The notes under the pieces were generated by a model. It made no database searches. It was not told where the DNA came from and was given only the letters and a program-made list of their open reading frames with translations. From Paraburkholderia sediminicola (GTDB taxonomy: Bacteria; Pseudomonadota; Gammaproteobacteria; Burkholderiales; Burkholderiaceae), in the NCBI RefSeq assembly GCF_902859805.1, contig NZ_CADIKC010000019.1, forward strand, positions 1 to 64,000: a stretch of DNA of 64,000 bases, in the 5' to 3' direction. Numbering within the stretch: the stretch's first letter is position 1; each line of letters begins with the position of its first letter. Position numbers and translations under genes: made by a program. Positions 1 through 8,206 of this stretch are shown piece after piece.

Positions 1-83
1 TTCCCATCCCGAACAGGACCGTGAAACGACTCCACGCCGATGATAGTGCGGATTCCCGTGTGAAAGTAGGTAATCGTCAGGCT
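1..83 (+). rRNA. rrf: 5S ribosomal RNA, 3' part (5' end outside window)
   Basis: The first 83 bases read as the body and 3' end of a betaproteobacterial 5S rRNA: the CCCGAACAGGACCGTGAAAC segment, the GATAGTGCGGATTCCCGTGTG arm and the closing GTCAGGCT end. About 30 bases of the 5' end are missing, so the window starts inside the last gene of an rRNA operon. A strong hairpin terminator follows 13 bases later. The exact 3' end is placed by resemblance and could be off by one or two bases. Confidence 0.93.
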
Positions 84-96
84 CCCCTGCAGCATC

Positions 97-127
97 AGAA
101 ACCCCACCCCAAAAAGGTGGGGTTTCT
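97..127 (+). terminator. Intrinsic terminator of the rRNA operon
   Basis: A perfect 12-bp stem, AGAAACCCCACC (97-108) against GGTGGGGTTTCT (116-127), with a seven-base loop. It lies 13 bases after the 5S gene, the expected place for rRNA operon termination. The U-tract after it is poor (CTGCGTTT), but the T-rich 3' arm partly substitutes. Confidence 0.85.
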
Positions 128-262
128 GCGTTTACCGGCGCAAATCTACTGCAGTGAAATACCTGTCGGCTATGGTGCCTGTTTTGCCAACGTAACTCCT
201 ATCCGTATGCCACAAAACTACCGACGGTAGTCCCCCACAGTCCAGCATCATTTCATCAAGTT

Positions 263-727
263 TTAAGCCCTTTTCCGCACAGGCATCTGATATGACAAGC
301 CTGCGGTGAAGCGGTCAAGTCGCTCGCTGGCATCGGTGATCGCCCAAAGGGGCGCGCTGTGCAGTTGCCGATCGTAGTCCGATGCGATTTCGGCGAAAAG
401 CGCGAACCCTGCACTGTCCAATCTCCACTCGCCGGTCTCACGGCCGGTGTCGAAAACCGCCGACACGGCTCTCTCCGCCGCACCGATCTTTTCGCCCGTC
501 GTCGAGCCAAAACCCGATTCAGCCAGAAAACCCGTCAACAACATGACCTGCGTGAGCGTTTGCGCATCGCTCGTGCTGCCGGCACCCCGGCGCAAGGCGT
601 CGAGCGCCAGATGCACGCGCAGGGCAAGGTCGTCGGCGACCTGCCGTGCGATGGGCAACAGCATGGCTTTGTCATGCCGAGCACGTGCAGCGCCAGTTTT
701 GCGGGAAAACGGAATAGGTTGTGCCAT
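263..727 (-). CDS. Conserved hypothetical protein, 154 aa
   Basis: A 154-residue soluble protein with no signal peptide or membrane segment. The N-terminus is basic (MAQPIPFSRKTGAARARHDK) and the rest is rich in Ala and Leu and looks helical. I do not recognise a catalytic motif. Similar short proteins in Burkholderia are, as I recall, sometimes labelled 'Fis family regulator', but I see no clear Fis-type helix-turn-helix, so I do not adopt that name. It is preferred over the overlapping frames because its composition is protein-like and it has an ATG start. It stands alone, convergent with the rRNA operon. Confidence 0.7.
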   Translation of the reverse strand: MAQPIPFSRKTGAARARHDKAMLLPIARQVADDLALRVHLALDALRRGAGSTSDAQTLTQVMLLTGFLAESGFGSTTGEKIGAAERAVSAVFDTGRETGEWRLDSAGFALFAEIASDYDRQLHSAPLWAITDASERLDRFTAGLSYQMPVRKRA

Positions 728-1114
728 GACGGTCCAGTGTTATGCCTGTGCAGATGCAATAACGGCGCGGCCGGAAAAAGGTTGAGTCCTTATTACGCGG
801 CTGCCACAACCCAATTTGGTCGTCGAAAGCGGTGGGATGGCTGTCTTAATCCAAACGGCATAGATTGACCGGTGCATCCGAGCTTTCATCTCGATTGCAC
901 GGTTTTCTCCGATTCCCCTCGTTTTGTCGCAGCGTCGAATCGGACAGCCTCTCGAACTACCGGGTCCCGCACCATGGCGATTTCGGACATGCCTGGCCTG
1001 CCTGGCCGTTACGTCTGGAGGTTTAGTCGGCCGTGGACACGCCGCTAGTACATAAGCCCCCCACATTCCATTGCAGACGCCGCGCCAACCAGCCGAGACA
1101 TCCGTCAAACGGCT
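728..1114. other. Intergenic stretch, no gene recognised
   Basis: About 390 bases between the hypothetical gene and the GntR regulator gene, both on the minus strand. Open frames cross it, such as one at 740-1108 minus, but their translations are rich in Arg, Cys and Pro and do not look like protein. I see no RNA gene or repeat. Confidence 0.5.
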
Positions 1115-1960
1115 TCACTCCTCATCCGTCTCATCAACCGGCGCGACACTGCGCGCCCTCACGCGCCGGCGAATCTCCGAATCGAGAATCAGCCGTCCAC
1201 GCAACTTGCCCTTCATCCGCTTCACATAGCGTGGCGCCTCGGTCATGTGGATCACCATCAGTTCGCGCACCTTTTCCACGTCACGTTCCCGTGCCGCTTT
1301 CGTGATCGCTTTGTGGATCTTCACGTTGGCGAGGCCGAAACGTTCATGTTCCACCTGCGGTGTGTCGTTACGAAATTCGATCAGTTGCCGGATCATTTCG
1401 TTGATCAACTCGCAACTGAACCGCAGGAACGGATTGGGATTCGCCGCGGCAAGGATGTCGTGAAAGTTGACGTCTTCCTGACGTTGTCGAACGATGTCCT
1501 GTCCGCCATGTGACGAAGCCGGCCGGTCGCAGCATGCAATGCTCGCTTCGAGCGCCTCGAAATCCTGCTCCGTCAGATGCGGTACCGCACCTGCCGCCAA
1601 CTCCGGCTCCAGCAATTTGCGCACGGTGTAAATGTCGTCGATCGACACATCCTTGAAGAACAGGTAGTTCTGCAAGAGCTGTAGCGTGCGATCCAGCGGC
1701 ACCTCAACCACCATGCCGCCACCGCTTGGGCCCGTGGTCACCTTGATGAGACCTTGCACCTCGAGCGACTTCAGCGCCTCGCGAATCGTGCTTTTGCTTA
1801 CCGAAAAGAGCTGCTGCAGTTCCACCTCGCGCGGCAGGCGGTCACCTGGTTTCAGATCCTTCTCCGTGATGAGCCGCTTGATCTCTTCGGCGACCAGATC
1901 GCCACGCTTTTGCTGCTTGATCTCAATCGCGGCGCCAGCTTTGGCGCGGTCGATGGTCAT
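1115..1960 (-). CDS. GntR-family transcriptional regulator, FadR subfamily
   Basis: A 281-aa DNA-binding regulator. The N-terminal winged helix-turn-helix shows the GntR signature (LKPGDRLPREVELQQLF, then SKSTIREALKSLEVQGLI). The C-terminal two thirds match an all-helical FCD ligand-binding domain, with RKLLEPELAAGAV and a final helix containing HKAI and MVIHM. The frame extends to 2065, but the ATG at 1960 is chosen because GGGAG lies eight bases upstream and the extra N-terminus is atypical. It is divergent from the ABC transporter operon starting at 2234. A 20-bp palindrome between them is the likely operator, so it probably represses the transporter until its ligand is present. The ligand is unknown. 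Confidence 0.9.
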   Translation of the reverse strand: MTIDRAKAGAAIEIKQQKRGDLVAEEIKRLITEKDLKPGDRLPREVELQQLFSVSKSTIREALKSLEVQGLIKVTTGPSGGGMVVEVPLDRTLQLLQNYLFFKDVSIDDIYTVRKLLEPELAAGAVPHLTEQDFEALEASIACCDRPASSHGGQDIVRQRQEDVNFHDILAAANPNPFLRFSCELINEMIRQLIEFRNDTPQVEHERFGLANVKIHKAITKAARERDVEKVRELMVIHMTEAPRYVKRMKGKLRGRLILDSEIRRRVRARSVAPVDETDEE

Positions 1961-2058
1961 CTTCGTTACTCCCAGTTTTGTCCTGCACGCTTTCGACGGA
2001 CCGCCGGGCTCGTCATGGCACGAAACGCCGCGCCGCTGCCGCCAGGAATTTTGCCTTA

Positions 2059-2087
2059 TTGACACTCGAATTTATTGTACCTACGAT
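2059..2087 (+). promoter_or_regulatory. Sigma-70-type promoter for the ABC transporter operon
   Basis: TTGACA (2059-2064), a 17-base spacer and TACGAT (2082-2087). The -35 is perfect and the spacing ideal. Transcription would start near 2094, giving a leader of about 140 bases before the TTG start at 2234. The palindrome at 2098-2117 falls just after the start point. Confidence 0.7.
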
Positions 2088-2097
2088 CGAGTCCAAC

Positions 2098-2117
2098 CTA
2101 TTTATCATGATAAATAG
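2098..2117. promoter_or_regulatory. Perfect 20-bp palindrome, probable operator of the GntR regulator
   Basis: CTATTTATCATGATAAATAG equals its own reverse complement over all 20 bases. It lies between the divergent GntR gene and the transporter operon, immediately downstream of the predicted start site. Dimeric GntR repressors bind such sites. That this GntR protein is the binder is inferred from position only. Confidence 0.7.
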
Positions 2118-2233
2118 AACAAAGCCGGAGTGGTGGAAAACTTCTCGGCGGCCAGCAGACCTTCGTCGTCGCTTGCGCAGTCTTTCAGTTTCGCAGTCGG
2201 TCAGTGCGTGTCTCTTTCTTAAGGAGCGTAATT

Positions 2234-3433
2234 TTGAATCGCCGAAATATGTTGAAGCTGGCCGCGCTGTCGGCCGTTCCGGGGACGTTGGTCGCGCGTA
2301 GCGCGTTCGCGCAGGCCGGGACCTTGCAGTTCGCCTGTCCGGTGCCGATGTCGGGCCCGTTCGCGGCGAACGGTAAGTATGCCGACCTCGGCATGAAGCT
2401 CGCTATCGAGCAGTACGGCAAGGTACTTGGTCAACCGCTCGCGTACACGGTGCTCGATACGGAGGGCAAACCCGCGACGGCCGTGCGTCGCGTGCAGGAA
2501 ATCGCACAGCAAAAGAATGCACGCTTCTTCGCGGGCGGTATTTTGTCGTCCGAAGCATTGGCAATGGGCAAGGAAGTGCAGAAGGCCGGTGGCATCTTTA
2601 TCACCACAGCCGGCGCGGACGAAATCACCGGCAAGGACTGCAATGACGCGACTTTCCGCTGGTCCGTGCCGACCTACGGCGCGATTGAACAGACTGTGCG
2701 TCCGTTGATCCAGATGATGCCGAAAGCAAAACGCTGGTACACCATCACGCCGCAATACGTATTCGGCGACGGTTTGCTATCGGCGGCCAAGGCGATTTTC
2801 AAGGAGAAGGGCATTGAGCACGTGGGCAATAGCTACCACTCGCTCAACGAGAAGGAATTCAGCGGTTACCTGACGAATGCAGTCGCCGCGAAGCCTGACG
2901 TCCTGCTGATTCTCAACTTCGGTTCGCAATCGTCCGATACGTTGCGTCAGGCCGTGAGCTTCGGCATGAAGAACAATTGCACGATTCTGCTCGCGTGGGC
3001 TTCCGGCCTGGAGCAGTTCGAATCACTCGGCGCAGACCTGTGTGAAGGCGTCTATTTCGGCGCACAGTATTGGCACGACATCGACTCGCCGCTCAACCGC
3101 GACCTCGTCAAACGCAGCAATGCCGCGTTCAAGGCCAATCCCAACTACAGCCTTGCGGGTTCTTATATCTGCACAAAGATTTTGCTCGACGGCATCGTGA
3201 AAGCGGGCACAGTCGATCCGAAGAAAGTGGTCGCAACGCTCGAGGGGATGAAGTACGACGGCCTGACCGGTCCGGAAGAAGTCCGCAAGGGCGACCATCA
3301 GGTACTGAAGAACTACTATCTGTTGAAGGGCAAGGCGAAGAACAAGATGAAAAACGCCGACGACTACGCGGATATCGTGAGCTCCGGCCAGTCGTTCCTC
3401 CCGCTCGACAAGACCGGCTGCAAGATGGCCTGA
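2234..3433 (+). CDS. ABC transporter substrate-binding protein (Leu/Ile/Val-type, Peripla_BP_6)
   Basis: A 399-aa periplasmic binding protein of the branched-chain amino acid/amide family. It captures the solute for the LivHMGF-like permease encoded next. Start choice: the TTG at 2234 has AAGGAG seven bases upstream and puts NRRNMLK at the N-terminus, followed by a hydrophobic run and an ALA-type cleavage site (RSAFAQA). This resembles a twin-arginine signal peptide; an ATG start at 2249 would lose it. The mature protein opens with LQFACPVPMSGPFAANGKY, typical of the family. The substrate cannot be read from sequence. The downstream carbamoylase and M81 genes point to an amide, ureido or peptide-like compound rather than leucine. 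Confidence 0.9.
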   Translation: MNRRNMLKLAALSAVPGTLVARSAFAQAGTLQFACPVPMSGPFAANGKYADLGMKLAIEQYGKVLGQPLAYTVLDTEGKPATAVRRVQEIAQQKNARFFAGGILSSEALAMGKEVQKAGGIFITTAGADEITGKDCNDATFRWSVPTYGAIEQTVRPLIQMMPKAKRWYTITPQYVFGDGLLSAAKAIFKEKGIEHVGNSYHSLNEKEFSGYLTNAVAAKPDVLLILNFGSQSSDTLRQAVSFGMKNNCTILLAWASGLEQFESLGADLCEGVYFGAQYWHDIDSPLNRDLVKRSNAAFKANPNYSLAGSYICTKILLDGIVKAGTVDPKKVVATLEGMKYDGLTGPEEVRKGDHQVLKNYYLLKGKAKNKMKNADDYADIVSSGQSFLPLDKTGCKMA

Positions 3434-3440
3434 TGCATCA

Positions 3441-3461
3441 GTGCCGCAAGCAACGCGGCAC
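3441..3461 (+). promoter_or_regulatory. Intercistronic stem-loop after the binding-protein gene
   Basis: GTGCCGC (3441-3447) pairs with GCGGCAC (3455-3461) around a seven-base loop, eight bases after the stop codon. No U-tract follows, so it is more likely an mRNA-stabilising or attenuating hairpin. Such elements often let the binding protein be made in excess over the permease. The role is inferred. Confidence 0.5.
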
Positions 3462-3505
3462 GCTCATTAGCGAAACTCCATCGCCACACCCTTTAGACGG
3501 ACGCC

Positions 3506-4366
3506 ATGAACGTTTATCTCCTGCAGATCGTCAACGGCATCGGAGTGGGAATGCTGTATTTCCTGCTCGCGGTTGGTTTGTCGATCGTGTTCGGCCTGCT
3601 GCGCTTCGTGAATTTCGCGCACGGTGCGTTCTATCTGCTTGGCGCGTACTTTTGCTATCAGGCCATGCAGTGGTCGATGAATTTCTGGACCGCACTCGTC
3701 GTTGTGCCGATCGTCGTCGGCGCGCTTGCGTGGATCGTCGAGAAGCTGATTCTGCGGCACGTCTACGCGCAACAGCATGAGTTTCATATTCTTGTGACGG
3801 TCGGTCTCGCCCTCGTCGTGCAGGAATGTGCGATCCTGGTCTGGGGGCCGCTCGGCGACAACGTACCGGTTCCCGACATGCTGAACGGCGTGGTGATCTG
3901 GGGCAGTTTCGTGTATCCGAAGTACCGCCTGTTTGTGATCGGCTTCACGGCTGTGCTGGCTGCGCTGTTGTGGTGGGTGCTGGAGGGCACACGGCTCGGT
4001 AGCGCGGTGCGCGCCGGCAGTGAATCGACGGAAATGGTCTCGTTGCTCGGCATCAATGTGATGCGCGTTTTCAGCCTGGTGTTCGCGCTGGGCGCCGCCA
4101 CTGCCGCTTTGGCCGGTGTGCTCGCCGCGCCGATTCGCGGCGTCGATCCGTTCATGGGCATCGAGGCGCTCAGCGTCGCGTTCGTCGTGGTGGTAGTCGG
4201 CGGAATGGGCAACTTTCTGGGCGCATTGGTAGGCGGACTGCTGGTCGGTATCGTGCAGAGCGTGATGAGTACATTGTGGCCGGAAGGCGCACGGCTGATG
4301 ATTTATGTCGCGATGGCCGCCGTGCTGCTGCTACGGCCGAACGGCCTGCTCGGGAGAGCAGCATGA
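3506..4366 (+). CDS. Branched-chain amino acid-type ABC transporter permease (LivH-like)
   Basis: A 286-aa inner-membrane permease with eight or so hydrophobic segments. Family landmarks include NGIGVGMLYFLLAVGLSIVFGLLRFVNFAHGAFYLLGAY at the N-terminus and the cytoplasmic loop with GLGxxxRA-like residues (RLGSAVRAGSESTEMVSLLGINV) that contacts the ATPases. The length fits LivH (about 290-310). The stop overlaps the next gene's start (ATGA at 4363-4366), so the two permeases are translationally coupled. It forms the membrane channel with the LivM-like partner. Confidence 0.93.
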   Translation: MNVYLLQIVNGIGVGMLYFLLAVGLSIVFGLLRFVNFAHGAFYLLGAYFCYQAMQWSMNFWTALVVVPIVVGALAWIVEKLILRHVYAQQHEFHILVTVGLALVVQECAILVWGPLGDNVPVPDMLNGVVIWGSFVYPKYRLFVIGFTAVLAALLWWVLEGTRLGSAVRAGSESTEMVSLLGINVMRVFSLVFALGAATAALAGVLAAPIRGVDPFMGIEALSVAFVVVVVGGMGNFLGALVGGLLVGIVQSVMSTLWPEGARLMIYVAMAAVLLLRPNGLLGRAA

Positions 4367-5430
4367 TCGATACCTCGAAGCCTATCGCACAAGACGCATC
4401 TTCCCGGCCGGCTCAACGCAGTTTGAAGCACGCGCTGCATCGCTATCGCTTCCTGTTGCTTGCGTTATTGGTGGTGTGTGTATTGCCGCTGACGCTGCGT
4501 TCCGGATCGTTAGCCACGGAAGTCCTGGTGTTCGCGCTGGCCGCACTTGGTTGCAATCTGCTGCTCGGTCATACGGGTTTGCTCTCGTTCGGACAGGGCA
4601 TTTTCTTCGGACTCGGCAGCTATTGCGCGGGCCTCGTCCTGACCAAAACAGGCATGCCGATACCCGTGGCGCTGCTTGCTGCGACCGTGATCGGTGCGGC
4701 TGCCGCTGCGCTGGTGGGCTGGTTTTCGATTCGTCAACGCGGCACGTACTTCGTCATGTTGACGCTCGCATTCGGGCAGTTGTTCTATTTCCTCGCCTAC
4801 ACCACGCCCGATCTGACCGGTGGCGACAATGGTCTGCTCGACATCCCGCGCCCGGCGTTGGGGCTATTCGGCAAGGCACTCGTGCCGTTGGCTTCGCCAT
4901 GGCAGTACTACGGTTTTGTCGCCGTGCTGTTCCTCGTGGTGTTCTGGTTGCTGATGCGTGTCTCGCACTCGGTATTCGGCCGCACGTTGCTGGCGATCCG
5001 CGACAACGAGGCGCGTGCGGCCGCAGTCGGCTACGACGTTAAACGATTCAAGCTCATGGCATTCGTGATCTCCGGCGCGGTGACGGGCCTCGCTGGCGCG
5101 TTGCACGCGCTGATGACCGGCATCGCGCCGCTGTCCAATATCGATTACCACACGAGCGAGATGATTCTCGTGATGACGGTGATCGGTGGCACAGGCAATC
5201 TGTTCGCGTCGGTGCTGGGCGCAGCGTTCTATGTGTTGTTCGCCGACTGGTTGTCCACGCTATGGCCGCGCTGGTTGTTGCTGCTCGGCATCGTGCTGAT
5301 CGCCGTTAGCCTTTTCATGCAGCGCGGGCTATGGGGTTTGGGCGAACGAATCTGGCAGGCGCTGCGGCGCGACCGGCCAACCGACGCTGACAACGACGCA
5401 GGCAACCACGCAACCAGGGAGCGCGTATGA
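4363..5430 (+). CDS. Branched-chain amino acid-type ABC transporter permease (LivM-like)
   Basis: A 355-aa second permease subunit. The ATG at 4363 overlaps the previous stop, and residues encoded upstream of it are a shadow of livH. An N-terminal cytoplasmic stretch of about 30 residues is followed by multiple membrane helices. Landmarks are LGCNLLLGHTGLLSFGQGIFFGLGSYCAGL, the TGGDNGL loop, and the coupling loop RTLLAIRDNEARAAAVGYDVKRFKL. The C-terminal tail is hydrophilic and rich in Asp and Arg. It overlaps the ATPase gene downstream by four bases. Confidence 0.93.
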   Translation: MIDTSKPIAQDASSRPAQRSLKHALHRYRFLLLALLVVCVLPLTLRSGSLATEVLVFALAALGCNLLLGHTGLLSFGQGIFFGLGSYCAGLVLTKTGMPIPVALLAATVIGAAAAALVGWFSIRQRGTYFVMLTLAFGQLFYFLAYTTPDLTGGDNGLLDIPRPALGLFGKALVPLASPWQYYGFVAVLFLVVFWLLMRVSHSVFGRTLLAIRDNEARAAAVGYDVKRFKLMAFVISGAVTGLAGALHALMTGIAPLSNIDYHTSEMILVMTVIGGTGNLFASVLGAAFYVLFADWLSTLWPRWLLLLGIVLIAVSLFMQRGLWGLGERIWQALRRDRPTDADNDAGNHATRERV

Positions 5431-6194
5431 GCGAAGCGATTCTGCAAGCGAGCGGCGTGGTGAAGCGGTATGGCAAATTCACAGCGCTCTCCGAAGTCAA
5501 TCTGCGCGTCATGCCACGCACCGTGCATTCGGTGATCGGTCCGAATGGCGCGGGCAAGACGACGCTGTTTCACGTGTTGACGGGCACGTTGCCCATCACC
5601 GACGGGAAGATCATTTTCGACGGTCACGACGTGACGCATGAGCCCGACCATAAGCGCGTGCGTCGCGGCGTCGCGCGTTCGTTCCAGGTGACGAGCCTGT
5701 TCGCCAATCTGAGCGTGCGCGAAAATCTGCGGCTCGCCGCGCAAGGTGTCGACGCGGTGCGTGCGCTGAACGCATGGACGCCGCCGCACGGCGCTCTCAC
5801 CCACGCGGACACGGTCGACAGTGTGCTTGAACGCCTCGCGTTGCAGCGCTTTAGCGAGGCGCCAGCGGGTGCGCTGTCGCATGGTCAGCAGCGCCGACTC
5901 GAAGTCGGCATGGCGCTCGCAGCGCGGCCCAAGGCAATCTTTCTGGATGAACCGACTTCCGGCATGGGCATCGACGACCTCGATGACATGAAGCAGTTGA
6001 TACGCGGTCTGCGCGACGATTACACCGTCGTGCTGATTGAACACAACATGGGCATCGTGATGGACATCTCCGACACGATCACCGTCATGCAGCAGGGGCG
6101 CGTGCTGGTGGAAGGGCGCCCGGACGATATTCGCGGTGACGAGCGCGTACGCAGCGCCTACCTTGGCAACATGATCACTGGAGGCCGCGCATGA
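5427..6194 (+). CDS. ABC transporter ATP-binding protein (LivG-like)
   Basis: A 255-aa cytoplasmic ATPase. The Walker A motif GPNGAGKTT is near residue 38. The signature region reads LSHGQQRRLEVGMAL, a variant of LSGGQ typical for LivG. Walker B is AIFLDEPTSGM and the H-loop is VLIEHNM. The last residues, SAYLGN, are a family end signature. It couples ATP hydrolysis to transport together with the LivF-like partner. It has ATGA overlaps with both neighbours. The two-ATPase arrangement is standard for this transporter class. Confidence 0.94.
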   Translation: MSEAILQASGVVKRYGKFTALSEVNLRVMPRTVHSVIGPNGAGKTTLFHVLTGTLPITDGKIIFDGHDVTHEPDHKRVRRGVARSFQVTSLFANLSVRENLRLAAQGVDAVRALNAWTPPHGALTHADTVDSVLERLALQRFSEAPAGALSHGQQRRLEVGMALAARPKAIFLDEPTSGMGIDDLDDMKQLIRGLRDDYTVVLIEHNMGIVMDISDTITVMQQGRVLVEGRPDDIRGDERVRSAYLGNMITGGRA

Positions 6195-6892
6195 TTCTCG
6201 ACGTTCAGCAGATTCACGGCTTCTACGGCAAGAGTCACATCCTGCAAGGTGTGTCCCTGCAAATCAACGATGGTGAGACGGTCACGCTATTGGGTCGTAA
6301 CGGCGCGGGTAAGTCGACCACGCTTAAAGGCATTGCCGGCGTCGTCACACCGCAGCGCGGTACGGTGACGTTCAACGGCGCGACAATCAACGGCATGCCG
6401 CCGCACAAGATCGCTTCGCGCGGCGTGTGCTTCGTGCCCGAGCATCGTGGCGTCTTTCGTCTGCTGACTGTCGAGGAAAACCTGCGACTCGGCGCACGCA
6501 AGGATTCGCCGTGGCAACTCGACGACATCTACCGCATATTTCCACGCCTGAAAGAGCGGCGCACAAACGGTGGTGCGCAACTCTCCGGCGGCGAACAGCA
6601 GATGCTCGCGATTGGCCGTGCGTTGATGAATCATCCGCGGCTGTTGATGCTCGACGAGCCCGTTGAAGGTCTTGCGCCGGTGATCGTCGAAGAGATCGTC
6701 GCGCAACTCAAACTGATCCGTGAAGCGGGCGTCGCGATTCTGCTGGTCGAGCAGAATCTGGAAGTCTGCACACAACTCGCGGATCGTCACTACATCATCG
6801 AACAAGGCGTGATCGTCTACGAAGGCGACAACGCTTCCTTCGCCGCCGACGATTCGATCAAGGACCGTTATCTCGGCGTGGGCGTTGTCTAA
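6191..6892 (+). CDS. ABC transporter ATP-binding protein (LivF-like)
   Basis: A 233-aa second ATPase of the same transporter. Walker A is GRNGAGKST (about residue 36), the signature is LSGGEQQMLAIGRALM, Walker B is LLMLDEPVEGLAP and the H-loop is ILLVEQNL. The end RYLGVGVV matches LivF proteins. Its start overlaps livG by four bases. The gap to the next gene is only 33 bases and carries GAGGA, so the hydrolase genes downstream probably share the transcript. Confidence 0.94.
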   Translation: MILDVQQIHGFYGKSHILQGVSLQINDGETVTLLGRNGAGKSTTLKGIAGVVTPQRGTVTFNGATINGMPPHKIASRGVCFVPEHRGVFRLLTVEENLRLGARKDSPWQLDDIYRIFPRLKERRTNGGAQLSGGEQQMLAIGRALMNHPRLLMLDEPVEGLAPVIVEEIVAQLKLIREAGVAILLVEQNLEVCTQLADRHYIIEQGVIVYEGDNASFAADDSIKDRYLGVGVV

Positions 6893-6925
6893 CGCCTACG
6901 CTGTCTTCATTACGAGGAAGCATCG

Positions 6926-8206
6926 ATGCAAGTTCATGAATCAACACCCGTCGCGACGCTCGTTGATCTGCGCGTCGACGGCGCGCGGCTCTGGGACAGT
7001 CTCATGCAACTCGCGCAAATTGGCGCGACGGATAAAGGCGGTGTGTGCCGGCTTGCATTGACCGAACTGGACCGCAAGGCGCGCGACCTGTTTATAGCGT
7101 GGGCGAAGGAGATTGGGTGCAGTGTGCGGGTCGACGCGATCGGTAATATCTTCGCGCGTCGTGCGGGTTTGCGTGACGACCTGCCGCCGGTGATGACCGG
7201 CAGCCACATCGATACGCAACCGACGGGCGGCAAGTTCGACGGCAATTACGGCGTGCTGGCTGGTCTTGAAGTGTTGCGCACATTGGCCGACGCCAACATA
7301 AGGACGCTCGCGCCGCTGGAAGTCGCGGTGTGGACCAATGAAGAAGGCTCGCGTTTCGTGCCGGTGATGATGGGTTCAGGCGTGTTCGCCGGTGCGTTCA
7401 CGTTGGAGCATGCGCTCGAACAACGCGATCGCGAGGGCATTTCGGTGCGCGACGCACTCGCGTCAATCGGTTATGCCGGCGACAGCGCAAAGCCTCATGC
7501 AGTCGGCGCGTATTTCGAAGCGCATATCGAACAAGGGCCGGTACTGGAGGCGCATGACACGACGATTGGCGTCGTGCAGGGCGCGTTAGGCCAGCGCTGG
7601 TACGACGTGACAGTGCACGGCATGGAAGCGCACGCCGGGCCGACACCGATGGAACTGCGCCGCGACGCATTGCTCGTCGCGGCGGATCTGATTCACGCGG
7701 TGAATCGCATTGCCCTCGATCATGCGCCGCACGGGCGCGGGACGGTCGGCTGGCTCGACGTGCATCCGAATTCACGTAACGTAATTCCAGGCCGCGTGAC
7801 CCTGACGGTCGATCTGCGAGCCGCTGACGATGCCTCGCTCACAGAGATGGATGCTGCACTACGCGCTGCCTGCGCGACTGCGGGTGAGAAGGCCGGCATC
7901 ACGGTCGACGTCGAGCAAGTGGTGTATTTCCAGCCCCAACCGTTCGCGGCGGACCTGGTCGCCGCGGTTCAGCAGGGCGCGGACACGCTCGGCTTTTCGT
8001 CGATGGACGTCATCAGCGGCGCGGGCCACGACGCCGTCTATCTCGCGCGCGTTGCACCTGCAGCGATGATCTTCGTGCCGTGCAAGGACGGCATCAGCCA
8101 CAACGAAATCGAAGACGCGCGCGCAGACCATCTGGAAGCCGGCTGTAACGTGCTCTTGCAAGCGATGCTGAACGCCGCGCAAACGACGGGGGGCACGGAA
8201 GCATGA
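6926..8206 (+). CDS. Zn-dependent amidohydrolase, hydantoinase/carbamoylase family (M20)
   Basis: A 426-aa cytoplasmic metallo-amidase of the N-carbamoyl-L-amino acid hydrolase/ureidoglycolate or allantoate amidohydrolase group. Bimetal-site residues are visible: GSHIDTQPTGGKFDG (His near 94 and a bridging Asp), WTNEEGSRF (Glu pair), YFEAHIEQGPVLE (His) and SGAGHDA...GISHNEIED (C-terminal His). The dimerisation lid carries HAGPTPMELRRD. It follows the transporter ATPase by 33 bases with a good ribosome site, so it probably hydrolyses the imported compound or its product. Which ureido or amide substrate is unknown; the family name is firm, the exact reaction is not. Confidence 0.9.
   Translation: MQVHESTPVATLVDLRVDGARLWDSLMQLAQIGATDKGGVCRLALTELDRKARDLFIAWAKEIGCSVRVDAIGNIFARRAGLRDDLPPVMTGSHIDTQPTGGKFDGNYGVLAGLEVLRTLADANIRTLAPLEVAVWTNEEGSRFVPVMMGSGVFAGAFTLEHALEQRDREGISVRDALASIGYAGDSAKPHAVGAYFEAHIEQGPVLEAHDTTIGVVQGALGQRWYDVTVHGMEAHAGPTPMELRRDALLVAADLIHAVNRIALDHAPHGRGTVGWLDVHPNSRNVIPGRVTLTVDLRAADDASLTEMDAALRAACATAGEKAGITVDVEQVVYFQPQPFAADLVAAVQQGADTLGFSSMDVISGAGHDAVYLARVAPAAMIFVPCKDGISHNEIEDARADHLEAGCNVLLQAMLNAAQTTGGTEA

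Noticed and set aside
740-1108. 122-codon minus-strand frame between the hypothetical gene and the GntR gene
   Set aside because: The translation looks random (Arg, Cys, Pro-rich) and overlaps the start of the 263-727 gene.
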